In this document: positions 25,092-36,605 of the stretch, piece after piece | Layout: each line of letters opens with the position of its first letter | Position numbering within the stretch: position 1 is the stretch's first letter | Made by a program: the position numbers and the translations under genes | The notes under the pieces: model-generated | Databases searched by the model: none | What the model was told of the DNA's origin: nothing | The model's input: only the letters and a program-made list of their open reading frames with translations | Source: Sparassis latifolia | Taxonomy: Eukaryota > Basidiomycota > Agaricomycetes > Polyporales > Sparassidaceae | Reading direction: 5' to 3' | DNA length: 64,000 nt | Assembly: GCA_018466975.1 (NCBI GenBank) | Contig: CM031557.1 | Coordinates: 1,302,001-1,366,000, forward strand

Positions 25092-25718
25092 GCCAGTTTG
25101 GAAGGTCCATGCGTCGGGTAGATAACGACTGTACTTCTTCGCTGATAGAGTTTGATATTGGGCATGACGTGGCCCATAAGGCGGTCGACTGGCCTCGAGC
25201 CCCTTGCTCGAATTCCCAGTGGTGTACCGTAGGCTAATTTCGTAAATTTGTGTATTAGGATTTTTCTTGCGCTCGGGGAGCCGTGAGCTGTTATGTCCGC
25301 GCCGTTTCTGGGTGGTCTGATGGGTAAACTACGCAGAGGTCGTCATTACTGCATTAACTACAGTACAAGGTATGAAGTGCCCGATACACCAGGTTGAGCA
25401 CCAACGTGTACGAAGTTCCGATAGACGCACTAAGGCATGCCAACGCGATAACATGTGAGTGGGTCAAGTACATCCTCCAAACCTTGTCGTACATAAGCAG
25501 GTTCCGTAACGAAGCCGTGCCGAGCAGCGGGGTTCTCGACGTAAACACGAAGTAAGTAGACAAGAGCTAGCTCATGAGAAATCTGGCGGAGAATCGATGC
25601 ATGCGCGCAGTCAGAAGCTGTTGGACGAGATGATAGCTGGGCCGGGCAGAGTGCGCCACTGCGAAAACGAACCACGCCCGTTAGTCAACAACGTACGGGG
25701 GAGGGGAGCGGGCGCAGC
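25092..25718. other. Intergenic between two convergent genes
   Basis: 627 bp between PIG-P and the C2H2 factor, presumably both 3' UTRs. Short minus-strand ORFs at 25354-25675 show no family features. Confidence 0.55.
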
Positions 25719-27470
25719 TTAATATACCTGGCGCGGGATGTATGGGCTGCCGCTCGCCTCGTCGTATGAGTTCCGCTCCTCGTAGCGGTCGTCCGGATTC
25801 CACGTGGGCGTCGAAGGCTTGACGGGTGGTAACGGAACAGGCAACAGGGGGCACGATGGGTGTGCGTATTCCTCATCCGAATCAGATGGGGCGTCTCTCA
25901 GATAGTCCGCGTTGGTCCGCGTGGCGAGGCTCTGGGGGACCCATCTGAGCTTCGCCGGGAGTTTCCCGACCTCATGCACCTCGGACACCAATGGCGTGTC
26001 AAAGCCAACAGTAAATTGGGACGGAGTCGAACTGGTGGTGTCCGAGGAGGGGAAAATGCCGTGGGTGCGCAAGTGACGTTTAGCGTTAGAGCGGACTGCG
26101 AAGCTCTTGTTGCAGGTGGGTATCGGACACTTGAATGCTGCGGTCAGATGCATCAGAAAATACAATTGCGCTCGAGGAAAATACAGCGACGTACGCTTCG
26201 CGCCAGAGTGGGAGTTCATGTGCGTAGCGAGCCCGCTCGGGCGGGGAAACATCTTGAAACAAATGCTGCACTGATGCATCTTCGATTTCTTGTGAGACGT
26301 TTTGGGCCGTTCGGACTGGGCATGGTCGAAAGGGGAAAGGCGCGGAGACGAGTGGGCTCTGACGGACGAATGAGGGCTACGCGTGCGCTGTTGCGTGGGA
26401 TAATCAAACTCCTGAACGCTCGTCGACTCACAGAAAGAGGTGTCGAATGAAGATCGCGACCAATTATCATGGAAGGTGGACTCTCGGGACACACGGTGTC
26501 CTCCTGGGTTCGCGGCACCATACGACGTACGAGATACCTCAGAGGCTGCAGAGGGGGGACTGCTGTCCGAGTCCCCATCGTAATCCTCGCCCGTATCCCC
26601 GTCGTACACCAGCGACGGGACGGCAGACGGGCTGAGCGTACTTGTCACGGACTCCACGGAGTTGCGCCGCTGCTGAGGGGCGTACGGCACCGATCGCGAT
26701 GATCGAGTATCTGGCAGCGTAGCCGAGTCGGTGATCACCGGCGCGAGAGGCGATGTCGATGGGCCGGTCGGTAAGATATGGAGCATGGGGTGCATCGAGG
26801 AAGCGGGGAACCCCATAGAGGGCGAGACGAGATTGGGTATTGGGTGTGCGAGCAGCCGCTCTGATGACACCGGAGCCTGGAAATCATTCCGCGCACCAAT
26901 GTATTGCTCCTCCGCCCCATACACCATCCTTCGCTCCGCGCCACCGCTCCCGGTACGCATGTGAGAGCGCGTCCTGTCAGAAGAGTCGAATGCCATCATC
27001 ACGTCGTCCGCGCGGAACGGCAGAGTCCCCCCGTTATACTGAAGGTCGTAGACCCCAGTATAGGCCGCCTCGTCAAGGAGAGTCCGTTGCGAAGACTCTG
27101 GATATCCCACAAGCTGAGAAGCAGCAGAGTCGGAGTAGTAGTTAGCAGAAGTGGGAGCATGGTCGCCGTACGCGGAATCAGCAGAAGTGTTCGGATATTC
27201 CATCTCCAGAGAGTGGACATCGAACGACCACGACTGCCGCGGTGCGAATGACGTGGGGGGTACGGTCGTGTTTAGCGACGCGAGAGCGGGCTGTGCAGGA
27301 GGGACATAGTACGTAGACGGCGCGTATTGATAGCGGTGACTAGGTGGGGCGCCAGGTTGCGCGAATTGTTCTGCGAGCTTGGGAGGCTCCATTGCCATGG
27401 CAGCGGTGGACCTCGAAGTCGCGTCAGTCTTGTGCCACACGTCACGAAGGCACTGCTTTCTGGTGAACAT
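25719..27470 (-). CDS. C2H2 zinc-finger transcription factor, two exons
   Basis: Exons 27470-26195 and 26137-25719 sum to 565 codons (564 aa plus stop). The intron interrupts the linker between two C2H2 fingers. Finger 1 (about 398-421) is CSICFKMFPRPSGLATHMNSH. After splicing the linker reads SGAKPFKC and finger 2 (about 427-451) is CPIPTCNKSF followed by AKRHLRTH. About 390 residues before the fingers are Ser/Pro/Tyr-rich and disordered (many SxP and Gln stretches), typical of an activation region. A basic stretch (RPKTSHKKSK) directly before finger 1 is a likely nuclear signal. Paired TFIIIA-type fingers near the C-terminus occur in many fungal regulators, so targets cannot be inferred. 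The start at 27470 is the first ATG in frame; MAMEPPK at about 27398 is an alternative. Confidence 0.88.
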   Translation of the reverse strand: MFTRKQCLRDVWHKTDATSRSTAAMAMEPPKLAEQFAQPGAPPSHRYQYAPSTYYVPPAQPALASLNTTVPPTSFAPRQSWSFDVHSLEMEYPNTSADSAYGDHAPTSANYYSDSAASQLVGYPESSQRTLLDEAAYTGVYDLQYNGGTLPFRADDVMMAFDSSDRTRSHMRTGSGGAERRMVYGAEEQYIGARNDFQAPVSSERLLAHPIPNLVSPSMGFPASSMHPMLHILPTGPSTSPLAPVITDSATLPDTRSSRSVPYAPQQRRNSVESVTSTLSPSAVPSLVYDGDTGEDYDGDSDSSPPSAASEVSRTSYGAANPGGHRVSRESTFHDNWSRSSFDTSFCESTSVQEFDYPTQQRTRSPHSSVRAHSSPRLSPFDHAQSERPKTSHKKSKMHQCSICFKMFPRPSGLATHMNSHSGAKRTSLYFPRAQLYFLMHLTAAFKCPIPTCNKSFAVRSNAKRHLRTHGIFPSSDTTSSTPSQFTVGFDTPLVSEVHEVGKLPAKLRWVPQSLATRTNADYLRDAPSDSDEEYAHPSCPLLPVPLPPVKPSTPTWNPDDRYEERNSYDEASGSPYIPRQVY

Positions 27471-28539
27471 GAGGGTCTGTGTCTAGTGTCGGTCAGAGAG
27501 CTGGTGTACGAGACTCGGAGAAGACTCACCAAGAAGTGTATAGACTCGAGGGGGGGAAGTTGGGGAGAAGATGGGGTATCGAGGAAGAGACCCGGGGTGC
27601 TTTAGAGTCTGAGGAGATGAACGGTCATGTCTGCGGTGGACGAGCAGCGGACACATCCTGGGCAACGCGCATTTCATATGAAGGTTAGATGAGACACGAG
27701 ACAGGACCGTGCCTCACCTGCCATAGCTGGACGACGCAGTTGAATAATGGGAATCGTGAGATTGGAAACCGCGTCCCTGTCCCAATCTGAGGTGTTCCAG
27801 CGCGCCACTTCTCATCTCCTTCTTATCTCGCTGCATCATCCATCTGTCACCAACTGCCCATATTCGCGAATCCTCCTAGGAATCTCTCCCTCCCCATCAT
27901 CCAGCCCCGCCGGGCAACATCAGACTCCAGCACAAAATCTGCCAGACAGTCAGTGGTAAGCTCGCCAATGCAGATCGCGCTCGGAGGTCCTAGATAGAGC
28001 CTGACCCGCCGACGGTTGCTCGGGCGTCTGTGGGCGACCGAACGAAGTGTCTGATAGTTTTTTGGCTCGTGTGCGTTACGTATACCACGCATTCTCTTGA
28101 TGAAAGCAACAAGAACACAATGATGATTCAGACTCCGCGACCGAATTTCCTCTTGCGCGGTTCGATCGGCGTGTCTTGGTTGAGATCGGTCTGTGAAGAT
28201 ACATCCGTCAGCAGGACACCCTCCCAGCACTGCAGACGACACAAGTAGGACACATAGAACACAGCATCTAAGTTTCGTCAGCTCATGGATCCCACACTGC
28301 TGCTCAGAAGGCTCCGAGTGACATGAGATTTCATCGATATTAACGCGAGAAACGGAAGCGGAACCAAGCAATGGCGTAACATGCACGATAGACTCGACGA
28401 TAGTACGCCCTCGCAATGCCTCAACATCATCCTTCGTCGAATATCAAAGATCTTGTGGGGATTGTCAGAACCATCATCCAGCTGCCATCCACCTGCATGT
28501 TCGTGAGGTCACTCGCACACAATAACAGGCGATCTCTGC
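27471..28539. other. Intergenic, upstream of the C2H2 factor
   Basis: About 1.07 kb. A 189-codon minus-strand frame at 27847-28416 is open but has no domain, no intron logic and odd composition (Arg/Cys-rich), so I treat it as chance. The region probably carries the long promoter and 5' leader of the transcription factor and the EXO1 3' UTR. Confidence 0.5.
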
Positions 28540-31500
28540 TCACTTGAACTCCGCCAGCCTATTCCTGGCAGTCGCTGTAATGTCTTCCGCCTTTTTTGAG
28601 CCTGCGGACCCGGGCCGTGCATAGCTGGCGTCATGAAGAAGACTCGTCTTGGGAGTCGTCTTTGCCTCTTCCATGAACACTAGGCTTCTCCTGCCTGCTG
28701 AACGTAGATCCTGCTGCTGCACTCCTTTCCGCTTCGAGCCAGGATGAGCGGAATGTGGTCGTACTTGCAACGGCCTTTGTCGTCCATCTGGTGTCATCGT
28801 GGTCTCGCTGCGCCTCAGCGGCGCAAATTTCTGTACGATGAACGAGATTATCAGGATCATTAATTACCGCCGAGGAAAGAAGCGGTAATGAACAGTACCC
28901 GTTCGCCGCCAGGTGCCCGCTTCCCGCTGCGCGCCCACTTCTCCCACCATCCAAGGGCGACCGTCTCGTTCCGCGCCGCAATTTCTTGCGAGTCTATTAC
29001 GTCTTCCAGGTCATCCACGTCCACCATATCCTCCCCGCAGAGGGCCGCCTTTTCGCGGACGAGTTCTGCCGAGTCATCTGGGGTCACAGGCCCTGGCGAC
29101 GAAGCACCGCTGCGTACCGAACGCAGTGATGCATCAGAGCACTCGATCTCACTTGTCACGTCGTCCCAATCCCATTCTCCAAAGGTGTCTCGGAGATCGG
29201 GCCCGGAGTCCACCGGCCGCCCTAGTGCCTCCTGGCCGTCACGCAGCGATGGTGTATTGCGGACTAACCCTGCTCCGACAGCATCCGTACGCCCCCTTCC
29301 ATCTCCAGTATCACATGAGAATCTTCGTGCTCTGGATCTGACAACGGGCGGGCTGGAGAGTATGTCTGCACCAAAGTCGTCGTCCTCGTTGTCTCCATAC
29401 GGCCGCGATGCACCTGTAGGCCGTAGAGGAGAGGAGAGTTCCGGGGTATCCAACCGCGTCAATGACGGCGACGGAGAGATGTATCCGTCTTCCTGCTGCA
29501 CAGGATCTGGGTCATCCATTAAAATATCGTCATCGTCAAGTACCGGCTCGTTCTCCTTGTCCTCGACATCATACACCAAACGAGACGGGCCAGCCTCAGG
29601 GAATAATTTCTTGTGACTGGCATTTTTGTTCTTGGACTGCGGTGAAGGGGTCGCCCGACAGAAGAATTTTGAGGAAATAGGTCTCGAGGCAGGGTTTGAA
29701 TATTCTTCCTGCTTCTTTCTTTTCACCGCCATATCCTGCTCCATCACCTCTGCTAGTGTCCGCTTACCGCTAGATCGCCCCGCTGTGATCACCACTTTCG
29801 CTGAACTTTTCTCCGCTTGCGCACCGTTCATCCGTGAACAACTCTTAGGTGTAGTGGCCGCTTTTGACTTCGGTGCTGCGAGCGCAAGACGTAAAACATA
29901 AGTCACGAACTCTCTGTGAAATGTCGGACTTACTGAAGAAATGCAACAGCCCACCAAGTGGAGGTTTCTCCGACTCTTTACGTCTCTCCTTAGCTCTATC
30001 CTTATCCGATTGACCGATGTTTTTAACGTTCATGGGGATGGCCTTGAGGGCCCGAGGAACGTAGGATGGGTTGATATCTTCCATAGGAAGGAGGCTTATA
30101 GGACACGCGTCGCCCTCGGCCACCTGCTTTGCCAAAGACGGCTCGATATTCCTAGACACAACCAACAGGCAAAGTGGCGTCAATACACATGTTCTCCGCC
30201 TGCCACTAGAACCCACGCGGACGCGTCAGACTTACGCTCCAACAAAAGCCTCCTTTTCGTCATCCCATTCTTCGTCATGCGGGAGGTCGTTCAGGTGGAC
30301 GAGCTGCTCCTGCGTGGGGTCATACACCCGCTGGTGCAGGAACACCTTCTCCGTGAGCCGGAATGCCTCCATGTAGCCCTTCGGCACCTTTTTCTTTCCC
30401 TCCAGGCTCAACGCGCGCACCACGTTCTCCGCCGTCTTGTACCTGCGCAACAGCGCCCACGCCGTCTTCAGGCCGATGCCAGGGATGCTGGGTAGGTAGT
30501 CGCACCCGCTCAGGATCGCCATGGCACGGAACTGCACGTCAGACCAGCCCAGGAGCGAGATGCCCCCCGCAGACGTGTCCGTCAGCGACGCGAAGTCCGT
30601 GCGTGCGATACACGTGACGCGGCTCGCAGTCGTGTCGAGTTTGAACAGAACGCGCCTGCAGCCGAACACGAGCAGATCCGAGTCCTCCGTAAGTATGCCG
30701 TCGACGAGGCCGATCCGCTCCATATACGCCATTTGCGCGTCAGCTTCGTAAGGGGCCACAACATACGGTACGCTCTCTGCACGCAGCACCTGGACGCAGG
30801 CCCAAAAGTGAGAAGGGCAGATCGCTCATCGATGCCTAGCGACCACAGACCTTGATCAGTTGATATGCCATCTGGGGAGTGACGTCGATACATTTGACGT
30901 AGTACTCTCGTGCTTGGTTATGCTTGCCTTGGGCAGCGAGCGCGTTAGCTCGCGAGAGGTTCTCGTCCCGCTTCTGCTTCCGGGAAGATTCGGTTCCCTT
31001 CTTGGCAGGGAGTGGCCCGCCGTCGAAGACTATGTACGGCTGGATACCGTGGTGTCGCAACAGACGCACCCGATGCATAGCATAATCAACGTATCTGCAA
31101 GTCATTATAGAGGAGTTTTGTGAGTAACCTGTTCAGGAAGGAATTATTCCAGAAATGATGGGTTGGAAAATTGACCATGGTCTCGAATCCATCGTAGCAT
31201 GATGTCTCGGCTGGTCAATGGATTCCGAACGTCGCATGCAGATGCATACAAACCACTGATTTTTTAAGAAAGGAACGTTCACATTTGCGGAACGGGTATC
31301 CTTTGTTGTTCTATCGCGACCACTGACTTCACACCTCCGGACAACGCCGCTCATCGGCATAGTCTCGCCAGAGGGCCACACGAATGCGCATTTACAGGAA
31401 AATGCGTCACGTGTGTATCACAACAGCAATGTGCAAGAGACCTGTAAACAAGGTGGTGCCATGGTGCAGCATGTTAGATTCGCCACGAAGGCCACTAGTC

Positions 31501-31729
31501 GGCCTGGACGACAACACAACAATCGAACACCGCAATTAGAGAAAATAGCCTGTCACAGAAAGACTCACTTGGTTGTCCTTTTTCCAGTAACAAGCTCCGG
31601 CGCGCACCCATAGGTGCCTCTATGAAGCCACACGTAAGCGTCGACGGCGATCGTCTCCCCCGCAAATTCCGATAAGTGCCTATTAACTTGTATATCTTTC
31701 AGTAGAGGTAGCAAGCCAGAGATACCCAT
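28540..31729 (-). CDS. EXO1: Exonuclease 1 (EXO1), six exons
   Basis: EXO1 is a 5'-3' exonuclease and flap endonuclease of mismatch repair and double-strand-break resection, acting in the nucleus. Exons on the minus strand 31729-31569, 31094-30851, 30789-30236, 30151-29934, 29875-28899, 28830-28540 sum to 815 codons (814 aa plus stop) with all phases correct. The N-terminus MGISGLLPLLKDI, AVDAYVWLHRG (metal ligand Asp30) and FDGGPLPAKK (Asp78) form the XPG-N domain. APYEADAQ (Glu150, Asp152), TEDSDLL (Asp171, Asp173) and GCDYLPSIPGIGLKTA (H3TH, Asp232) follow. The tail (about 390-814) is disordered and acidic, then basic, ending with RRSETTMTPDG, the family's conserved C-terminal motif. Intron 1 is 474 nt, about eight times the usual size here. 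Confidence 0.95.
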
Positions 31730-32561
31730 TGCTACAGATCAAGATGGTGGATAGAAGAGACTAGAATGGAGGTGCATTGCAAGAAAGTGAAGGCCTAGGG
31801 AGGCGCGGAAGCAAACATACGCGACGCGCTTGGGGGTCATGTGATCGCGGCTCTTCGTTGAGCGCTTACTGAAAACTTGTCTTCGGCCTTGCTCTGAACC
31901 GCGGCAACTCCGCGCTCTGGGTTCGTTCTCGTGTGCTCTTTCACTTGTTTGATGCCTCCTTATACTGGGGTCGCATTACGGGATAAAGCAGCCAAGAGCC
32001 TAGTGCTCGTCACCGAGTGATTGATGCATGCTGGCGAGGGGCGTCGACGGTTTCTCTACGTTGGATCTCGCTCGAAGTAGGTCCAACATCACAAACGTTT
32101 CGTAATTAAAAAAGCGGCATGCAGTAAGTCACTGGTACCGGTGTGAGTGCCGTCCGTGGACCACCTGAACAATTCTCCCTATATAGGTCAGACGGGATCA
32201 CATCGGGCGTCGCTACTTATTCTCAACCAGTTCATGCGCACGTTGACATTGTGACTTACGCAAGCGTGCGATGCCAGAACAATGTTTACGGAACTCGTTC
32301 AGGGTCGATCTCCCACCAATGGCAGGCTCCGTATTGTTGAGATGTCAAAGTCGCGAAGAGAAGTTACGAAGGAAATCCCAGCGTAGCCACAATCGTAGAA
32401 GTGCCGCAGCCTGGGCGTTCTGCACGGGGTCGAACCCAGCCTCAATCCATTCCATGTCGAGGTCAGTGATCACGGTCCTTAAGGAATGAGTAATCGGTAG
32501 GTGCCTGTACATGAAATACCCCAACGCTAACAGTTACATCAAATACATACCCATGACAAGA
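31730..32561. other. Intergenic, upstream of EXO1
   Basis: 832 bp without a recognisable gene. About 95 nt upstream of the EXO1 start (31819-31829) the sequence ACGCGACGCG holds two ACGCG cores, the half of the MluI cell-cycle box (ACGCGT) used by MBF on S-phase and repair genes in other fungi. This is suggestive only. The 3' UTR of the dioxygenase gene lies at the right. Confidence 0.45.
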
Positions 32562-33956
32562 TCAAGCAGAGACAGGGACAGCAGCGTCCTTGACATGTTC
32601 CTTTGCGAACTGCTCTCGCGCCGCTCTGGAATCAGCCTCCGGGACCATTACGATGTCGAACTTGAGCAACTTGAATGAGCCGCCCTTGGCGAACCCTCGC
32701 TTAAGCGCCTCGGCGTCATCGTTCACGTCCGTCAGTTTCTGCGCGCGTTCTGAGTATTCCGTCACCATTTCGAGTGAACGGGGCACATACCACCACGAGC
32801 GACTTCTTGACGCCAAACACTGCGTCACTGCTCAGCCAGTCGTCGCCCTCGGGATAGACGGCGGTCACAAGCCTGTTGTATCCGGGTGCCTCTACTATGA
32901 AGTGCAGATGGTTCGGGCGCATGTTGTGTCGACCGAGCAAGAGGAGCATGTCTCCCACCGGGCCCTAATCACATGGTTAGTGAGATGAAACGCAAGGCCT
33001 TTTACGACTTACATCGCCGGGAATGGGGTACGGGACTGGCACGACAGCCCGGAATTCGTATCGTCCGTCGAGACCACTCTTTACACGACCTCTGCAATCG
33101 GGTGCTTCACGATTCGCGTACTGGGTATCATAGAAACCTGGAGAAGTGACCATGATGAACCGAGGGCGAGTTGATGCACTCGAAGGTAGGCATACCGTGC
33201 CCATCCGTCTCCCACGTCTCGATGGTCGCGCCAGCGATGGGCTTCCCGTCGGTGCCCAACACTCGACCCTCCACATACATGTATTTTCCCTTTCCTTCCG
33301 ATGCGATGGAGCTACCGGTGTCAACTAGCGCGCAGGATGTGAAGGCGTTATTAATGTGATATGGAAAGCACACTCACGGTCAGGCGCATCATCCGTGTGG
33401 AAGGGCCCAAGCACGCTGCTCTCAGTGCCGCCGCTGATAGGAGGATTGTTGATGGCATCGACCAGTGCGGACACACCGAGCGTGTCAGATAGGAGGATAC
33501 ACTCCTGCCGTATGTCGGTGCACTTCTGGCCAACACGAGTGAGGAATTGGATGGTTGCCATCCATTCTTCGGTGGTAAGACTGGCTTCATCTGAGCGACG
33601 GTAACGAAGAGATGCAAGAATAATAACGCACGTAGTCTCCTCGACGAACTGGTGCAAGTGGAGGATCAAGTTTCTGAATAGGAACTTATGACGTCTGCAA
33701 TAATGCACCATATGAGTTTGGGCATTCAGGTATCATGATGATATAGCCTGGTGGTGCGTACGGGTCAGGAGTCAATTCCACGAGCTTCAACAAGTTCTCC
33801 GTGATGAGCTCCGGTTTGTCGGGAAACTGCAGCGTATTTAATCATCGTCCGTCCGATATGGAGTCAATGCAAGCATACCGGCAACTCGAACGGAGGCGCT
33901 GGAAGTCCATTCGATACCGCAACATCTTCGAGAGCAGCACTGAAGTTATCGGACAT
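32562..33956 (-). CDS. Intradiol ring-cleavage dioxygenase, eight exons
   Basis: A non-haem Fe(III) enzyme opening catechol-type rings between the two hydroxyls. Exons on the minus strand 33956-33879, 33826-33762, 33694-33632, 33580-33378, 33324-33196, 33137-33013, 32964-32791, 32738-32562 sum to 338 codons (337 aa plus stop). An N-terminal helical dimer domain (LTTEEWMATIQFL) precedes the beta core (GPFHTDD, VEGRVLGTDGKPI, ATIETWETDGHG). The iron ligands are visible as GFYDTQY (Tyr182), PVPYPIP (Tyr216) and RPNHLHF (His240, His242). Length and the N-terminal domain point to hydroxyquinol or catechol 1,2-dioxygenase rather than protocatechuate dioxygenase. No signal peptide, so cytosolic. It would feed lignin-derived aromatics toward the 3-oxoadipate pathway. 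Confidence 0.93.
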
Positions 33957-35414
33957 TGTTGTGTAGGGTTCGAATTGGTTGCGCTGGAAAAGTGGGCGGG
34001 TGTGGTGGTGGACGGCTCCGCCGCAGCGCACCAGACGTATTTATGTCGCTCCTAGCCCAACGCTGCGAGAACGCTGGGCCCATTTCTGGCACTGGCAGGT
34101 CAGGGGGTCATGGAGGCCGCCAGCTGTTGATCACTTCCAGGTGTTGACGCGCAGAAGCGTTTAATGGATGACATATCCCTGCCAGTGGTACGTCTTCTCG
34201 AGGCACTCGCAGCATCCCACTCCCTTCTGCCGAGCACTGTCTTATTCATGGCGCGCTGCTTAATCCACTCAGATGCCCGTCGAGAGCCATTCGCACAACC
34301 TCCTATTGACTCCGATGCAGAGGATTTATCAGGTGCTCCAAGTATGAGCCACGTGATGCGGGATGATAACAATTGGCAAAACCCTTTGCTTAAGACTGCC
34401 CAGAACCCAGGAGCTGCAGAACTTTACTTAATCGCGAGAAATATACGAACAGTGAGGTTCGTTGAAGTGCACAACCTGGACCATAGCTCACGTACGAAAC
34501 CAGTCGGCGCGTTACCATTTTGTGGTTAGGTTGTCCTAATTTGGACAAGTACTAAGTACGGGACTTCCACCCAATTATAGGTAGCGGGAATCCAATCAAA
34601 GGTTGCAAGGCATTGTACTCATCGTCAAACCGTACGTTATTATAATTACAAGCTGTATACTTACGCGTATGCTCCGAAGCAAGTGGTGTGTGAGCTCACA
34701 GGACTTCCCTCTCTCGTCCGTTGCCACAAAACCACGTGTGAAGTGACGGGCTGTGAACTACATGTCTAAAATCAGGATGTGCTCCGTAAGTGTTAAAAAT
34801 CCGACCAGGTCTCGCTTATTCGAGAGCGAGCAGGATGCCGCCGACAATAGTGATATCAAGCGTGTGACGTTGTCCCTGACAGACATCTGAATGCAGCGCT
34901 AAGCATGAACAAGGCTTCTTCTTTTTGGGATCCGGAGTCGGTCGACGGGTATATCAAATCGCATCGAAGAGACTATCGGAGACGGCAGTCACCGCACTGG
35001 CGGCAGTCGCGGTATGCACAGGTGACTCCACGTCGCGCATTATGCGTCCTCTATGTATTGCTCCCGTGCTCAGGTTTCACAAGATGGATAGGTATCAGGA
35101 AGACGTCACACTTGGAAATCTAAGTGGCATCTAGGATACGTATGCGCATCACGTTTGCGACAACAGACACACAAGAGCTTCTGGAGACACTGAGGGACTC
35201 GTTGAAATAAGGTGCTAGTCATACATGCCATTTGGGGGGCCCAAATTTAACGAAGACAACGAAGACAATGACAAATGACGTACCGCAGCAATGATATTTA
35301 CCACGGAGGGTAAGACTTCGTACAGAACGAAGGAATGGCATTGAGGAAATATTGACAGATTCAGCTCATCAACAGCGGGTATCTACTGCTTCACCTGCTG
35401 GGCCAGCTCAATAA
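33957..35414. other. Intergenic, about 1.46 kb, no gene recognised
   Basis: It holds the upstream region of the dioxygenase and the 3' end of the epoxide hydrolase transcript. Open frames at 34100-34530 on both strands are short and featureless. No repeats or RNA genes seen. Confidence 0.5.
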
Positions 35415-36605
35415 TCAGTTCAGCACGAAAGTGATGCTACGTACTTTGTTCAAAAATCGCGCCAAATGCGCAATCACTTGCTCAGGCTGCTCTTGCTGTA
35501 CCCAATGACCCGCGCCCTCCACCAACACGAAATCCTCTTCTTCCATCTGCGCACAAACATCGTACCGCATTTTCTCCGCGGCTCCAGGGGTCTGATAGAC
35601 CCCCCAATCCTTCTTCCCTGACAAATACATCGCCGGCACTTCAATCCGCTTTCCCGCGAAAACGGTCAACCCTCGAGACAACTGCGCGTCGCGCATGCAG
35701 CGGTACCAATTCAATCCGCCCTGGAACCCGGTGTGACCGAACTGTGCGGTAAACAGCGCGAGCTCAGCATCCGGCAGCCAAGAATTGCGCTCGGCTTCGT
35801 CTTTTGAAGGGGCTCCGCGCTGCACCACGTCAGCCATGGTAGCTTCGAGGGGCATGATGTAGTAATGAGGCATCGTAGCTAGGTTGGCGATGTTCGGAGC
35901 ACCAAGTGGATGCGGATCATTCTCCGGCCAGTCTGCGCTCTTCATATGAAAGTATGCACCCAGAAACGCGGAGAGGCCTTGGGGCGCATGCACCATGTCT
36001 GCGTTTGCGTCTGGTCCGCTGAAATACGCGGTGTAGTGTTTCCGCGGGGGTTGAAGCGCCGCTAGAGCCACATCAACCATTTGTGCAAGTGACGTGAGCT
36101 GCTCAGTGGCGGGCGAGTGAGGGTTGTCGACGTCAAAAGGCAGAGAAGGAGGCCCCGTGAACGGTGCGCTCATTAGCACCACAGACTTGAACACATCTGG
36201 TCGGATGAGAGCGCAGTATCCTGCAACGCCAGAGCCAAAGTCGTGGCCCACTACCGAGGAGACAGTACGATACCCAAGTGCATAGGCAAGAGCGACGATG
36301 TCAGTCACAAGGTTAATCATTTTAAATGGCTGAAGGTCATCCTCGTAAGAGATGGGGCGGGTATACCCCGTGCGTGGTGTGGTTCTCCCATAGCCCCTCT
36401 GGTCGGGAGCGACGACTCGATATCCTAATGCAGCGAGAGGTAACATAACTTTGCGCCAGGATACAGAGAGTTCGGGGAATCCGTGGAGTAGGAGAAGAAG
36501 AGGGGAAGATGAGTCGCCGGTCTCCAGAATGTGCATATCGAGGTCCCTGATGGGCACGGTCCGCCCTCTGATACCGTCCGGGAGCTGATAGGCAGGGGAA
36601 TCCAT
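35415..36605 (-). CDS. Epoxide hydrolase-type alpha/beta hydrolase, intronless
   Basis: A single 396-codon exon, unusual in this intron-rich stretch. The oxyanion-hole motif HGFPE is at 41-45, the nucleophile elbow VVGHDFGSG places Asp122 as nucleophile, and GAGHW near 365-368 gives the catalytic His. An Asp rather than Ser nucleophile fits epoxide hydrolases, which add water to epoxides to make diols; haloalkane dehalogenases are the main alternative. HGFPE favours the epoxide hydrolase side. The cap domain lies about 150-290 with candidate cap tyrosines (HYTAYF, PHYYIM). No signal peptide is present. The lack of introns could reflect retroposition or transfer but is also common for this family. 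Confidence 0.9.
   Translation of the reverse strand: MDSPAYQLPDGIRGRTVPIRDLDMHILETGDSSSPLLLLLHGFPELSVSWRKVMLPLAALGYRVVAPDQRGYGRTTPRTGYTRPISYEDDLQPFKMINLVTDIVALAYALGYRTVSSVVGHDFGSGVAGYCALIRPDVFKSVVLMSAPFTGPPSLPFDVDNPHSPATEQLTSLAQMVDVALAALQPPRKHYTAYFSGPDANADMVHAPQGLSAFLGAYFHMKSADWPENDPHPLGAPNIANLATMPHYYIMPLEATMADVVQRGAPSKDEAERNSWLPDAELALFTAQFGHTGFQGGLNWYRCMRDAQLSRGLTVFAGKRIEVPAMYLSGKKDWGVYQTPGAAEKMRYDVCAQMEEEDFVLVEGAGHWVQQEQPEQVIAHLARFLNKVRSITFVLN

Noticed and set aside
25860..26450. A 196-codon plus-strand ORF opposite the zinc-finger exons
   Set aside because: The minus strand clearly encodes C2H2 fingers. The plus frame is an Arg/Gly-rich shadow.
27847..28416. A 189-codon minus-strand ORF upstream of the C2H2 gene
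   Set aside because: No domain, odd composition, no splice context. Treated as chance opening in a long promoter region.
32396..32450. tRNA-like GGGGTCGAACCC
   Set aside because: No acceptor or anticodon stem can be formed around it.
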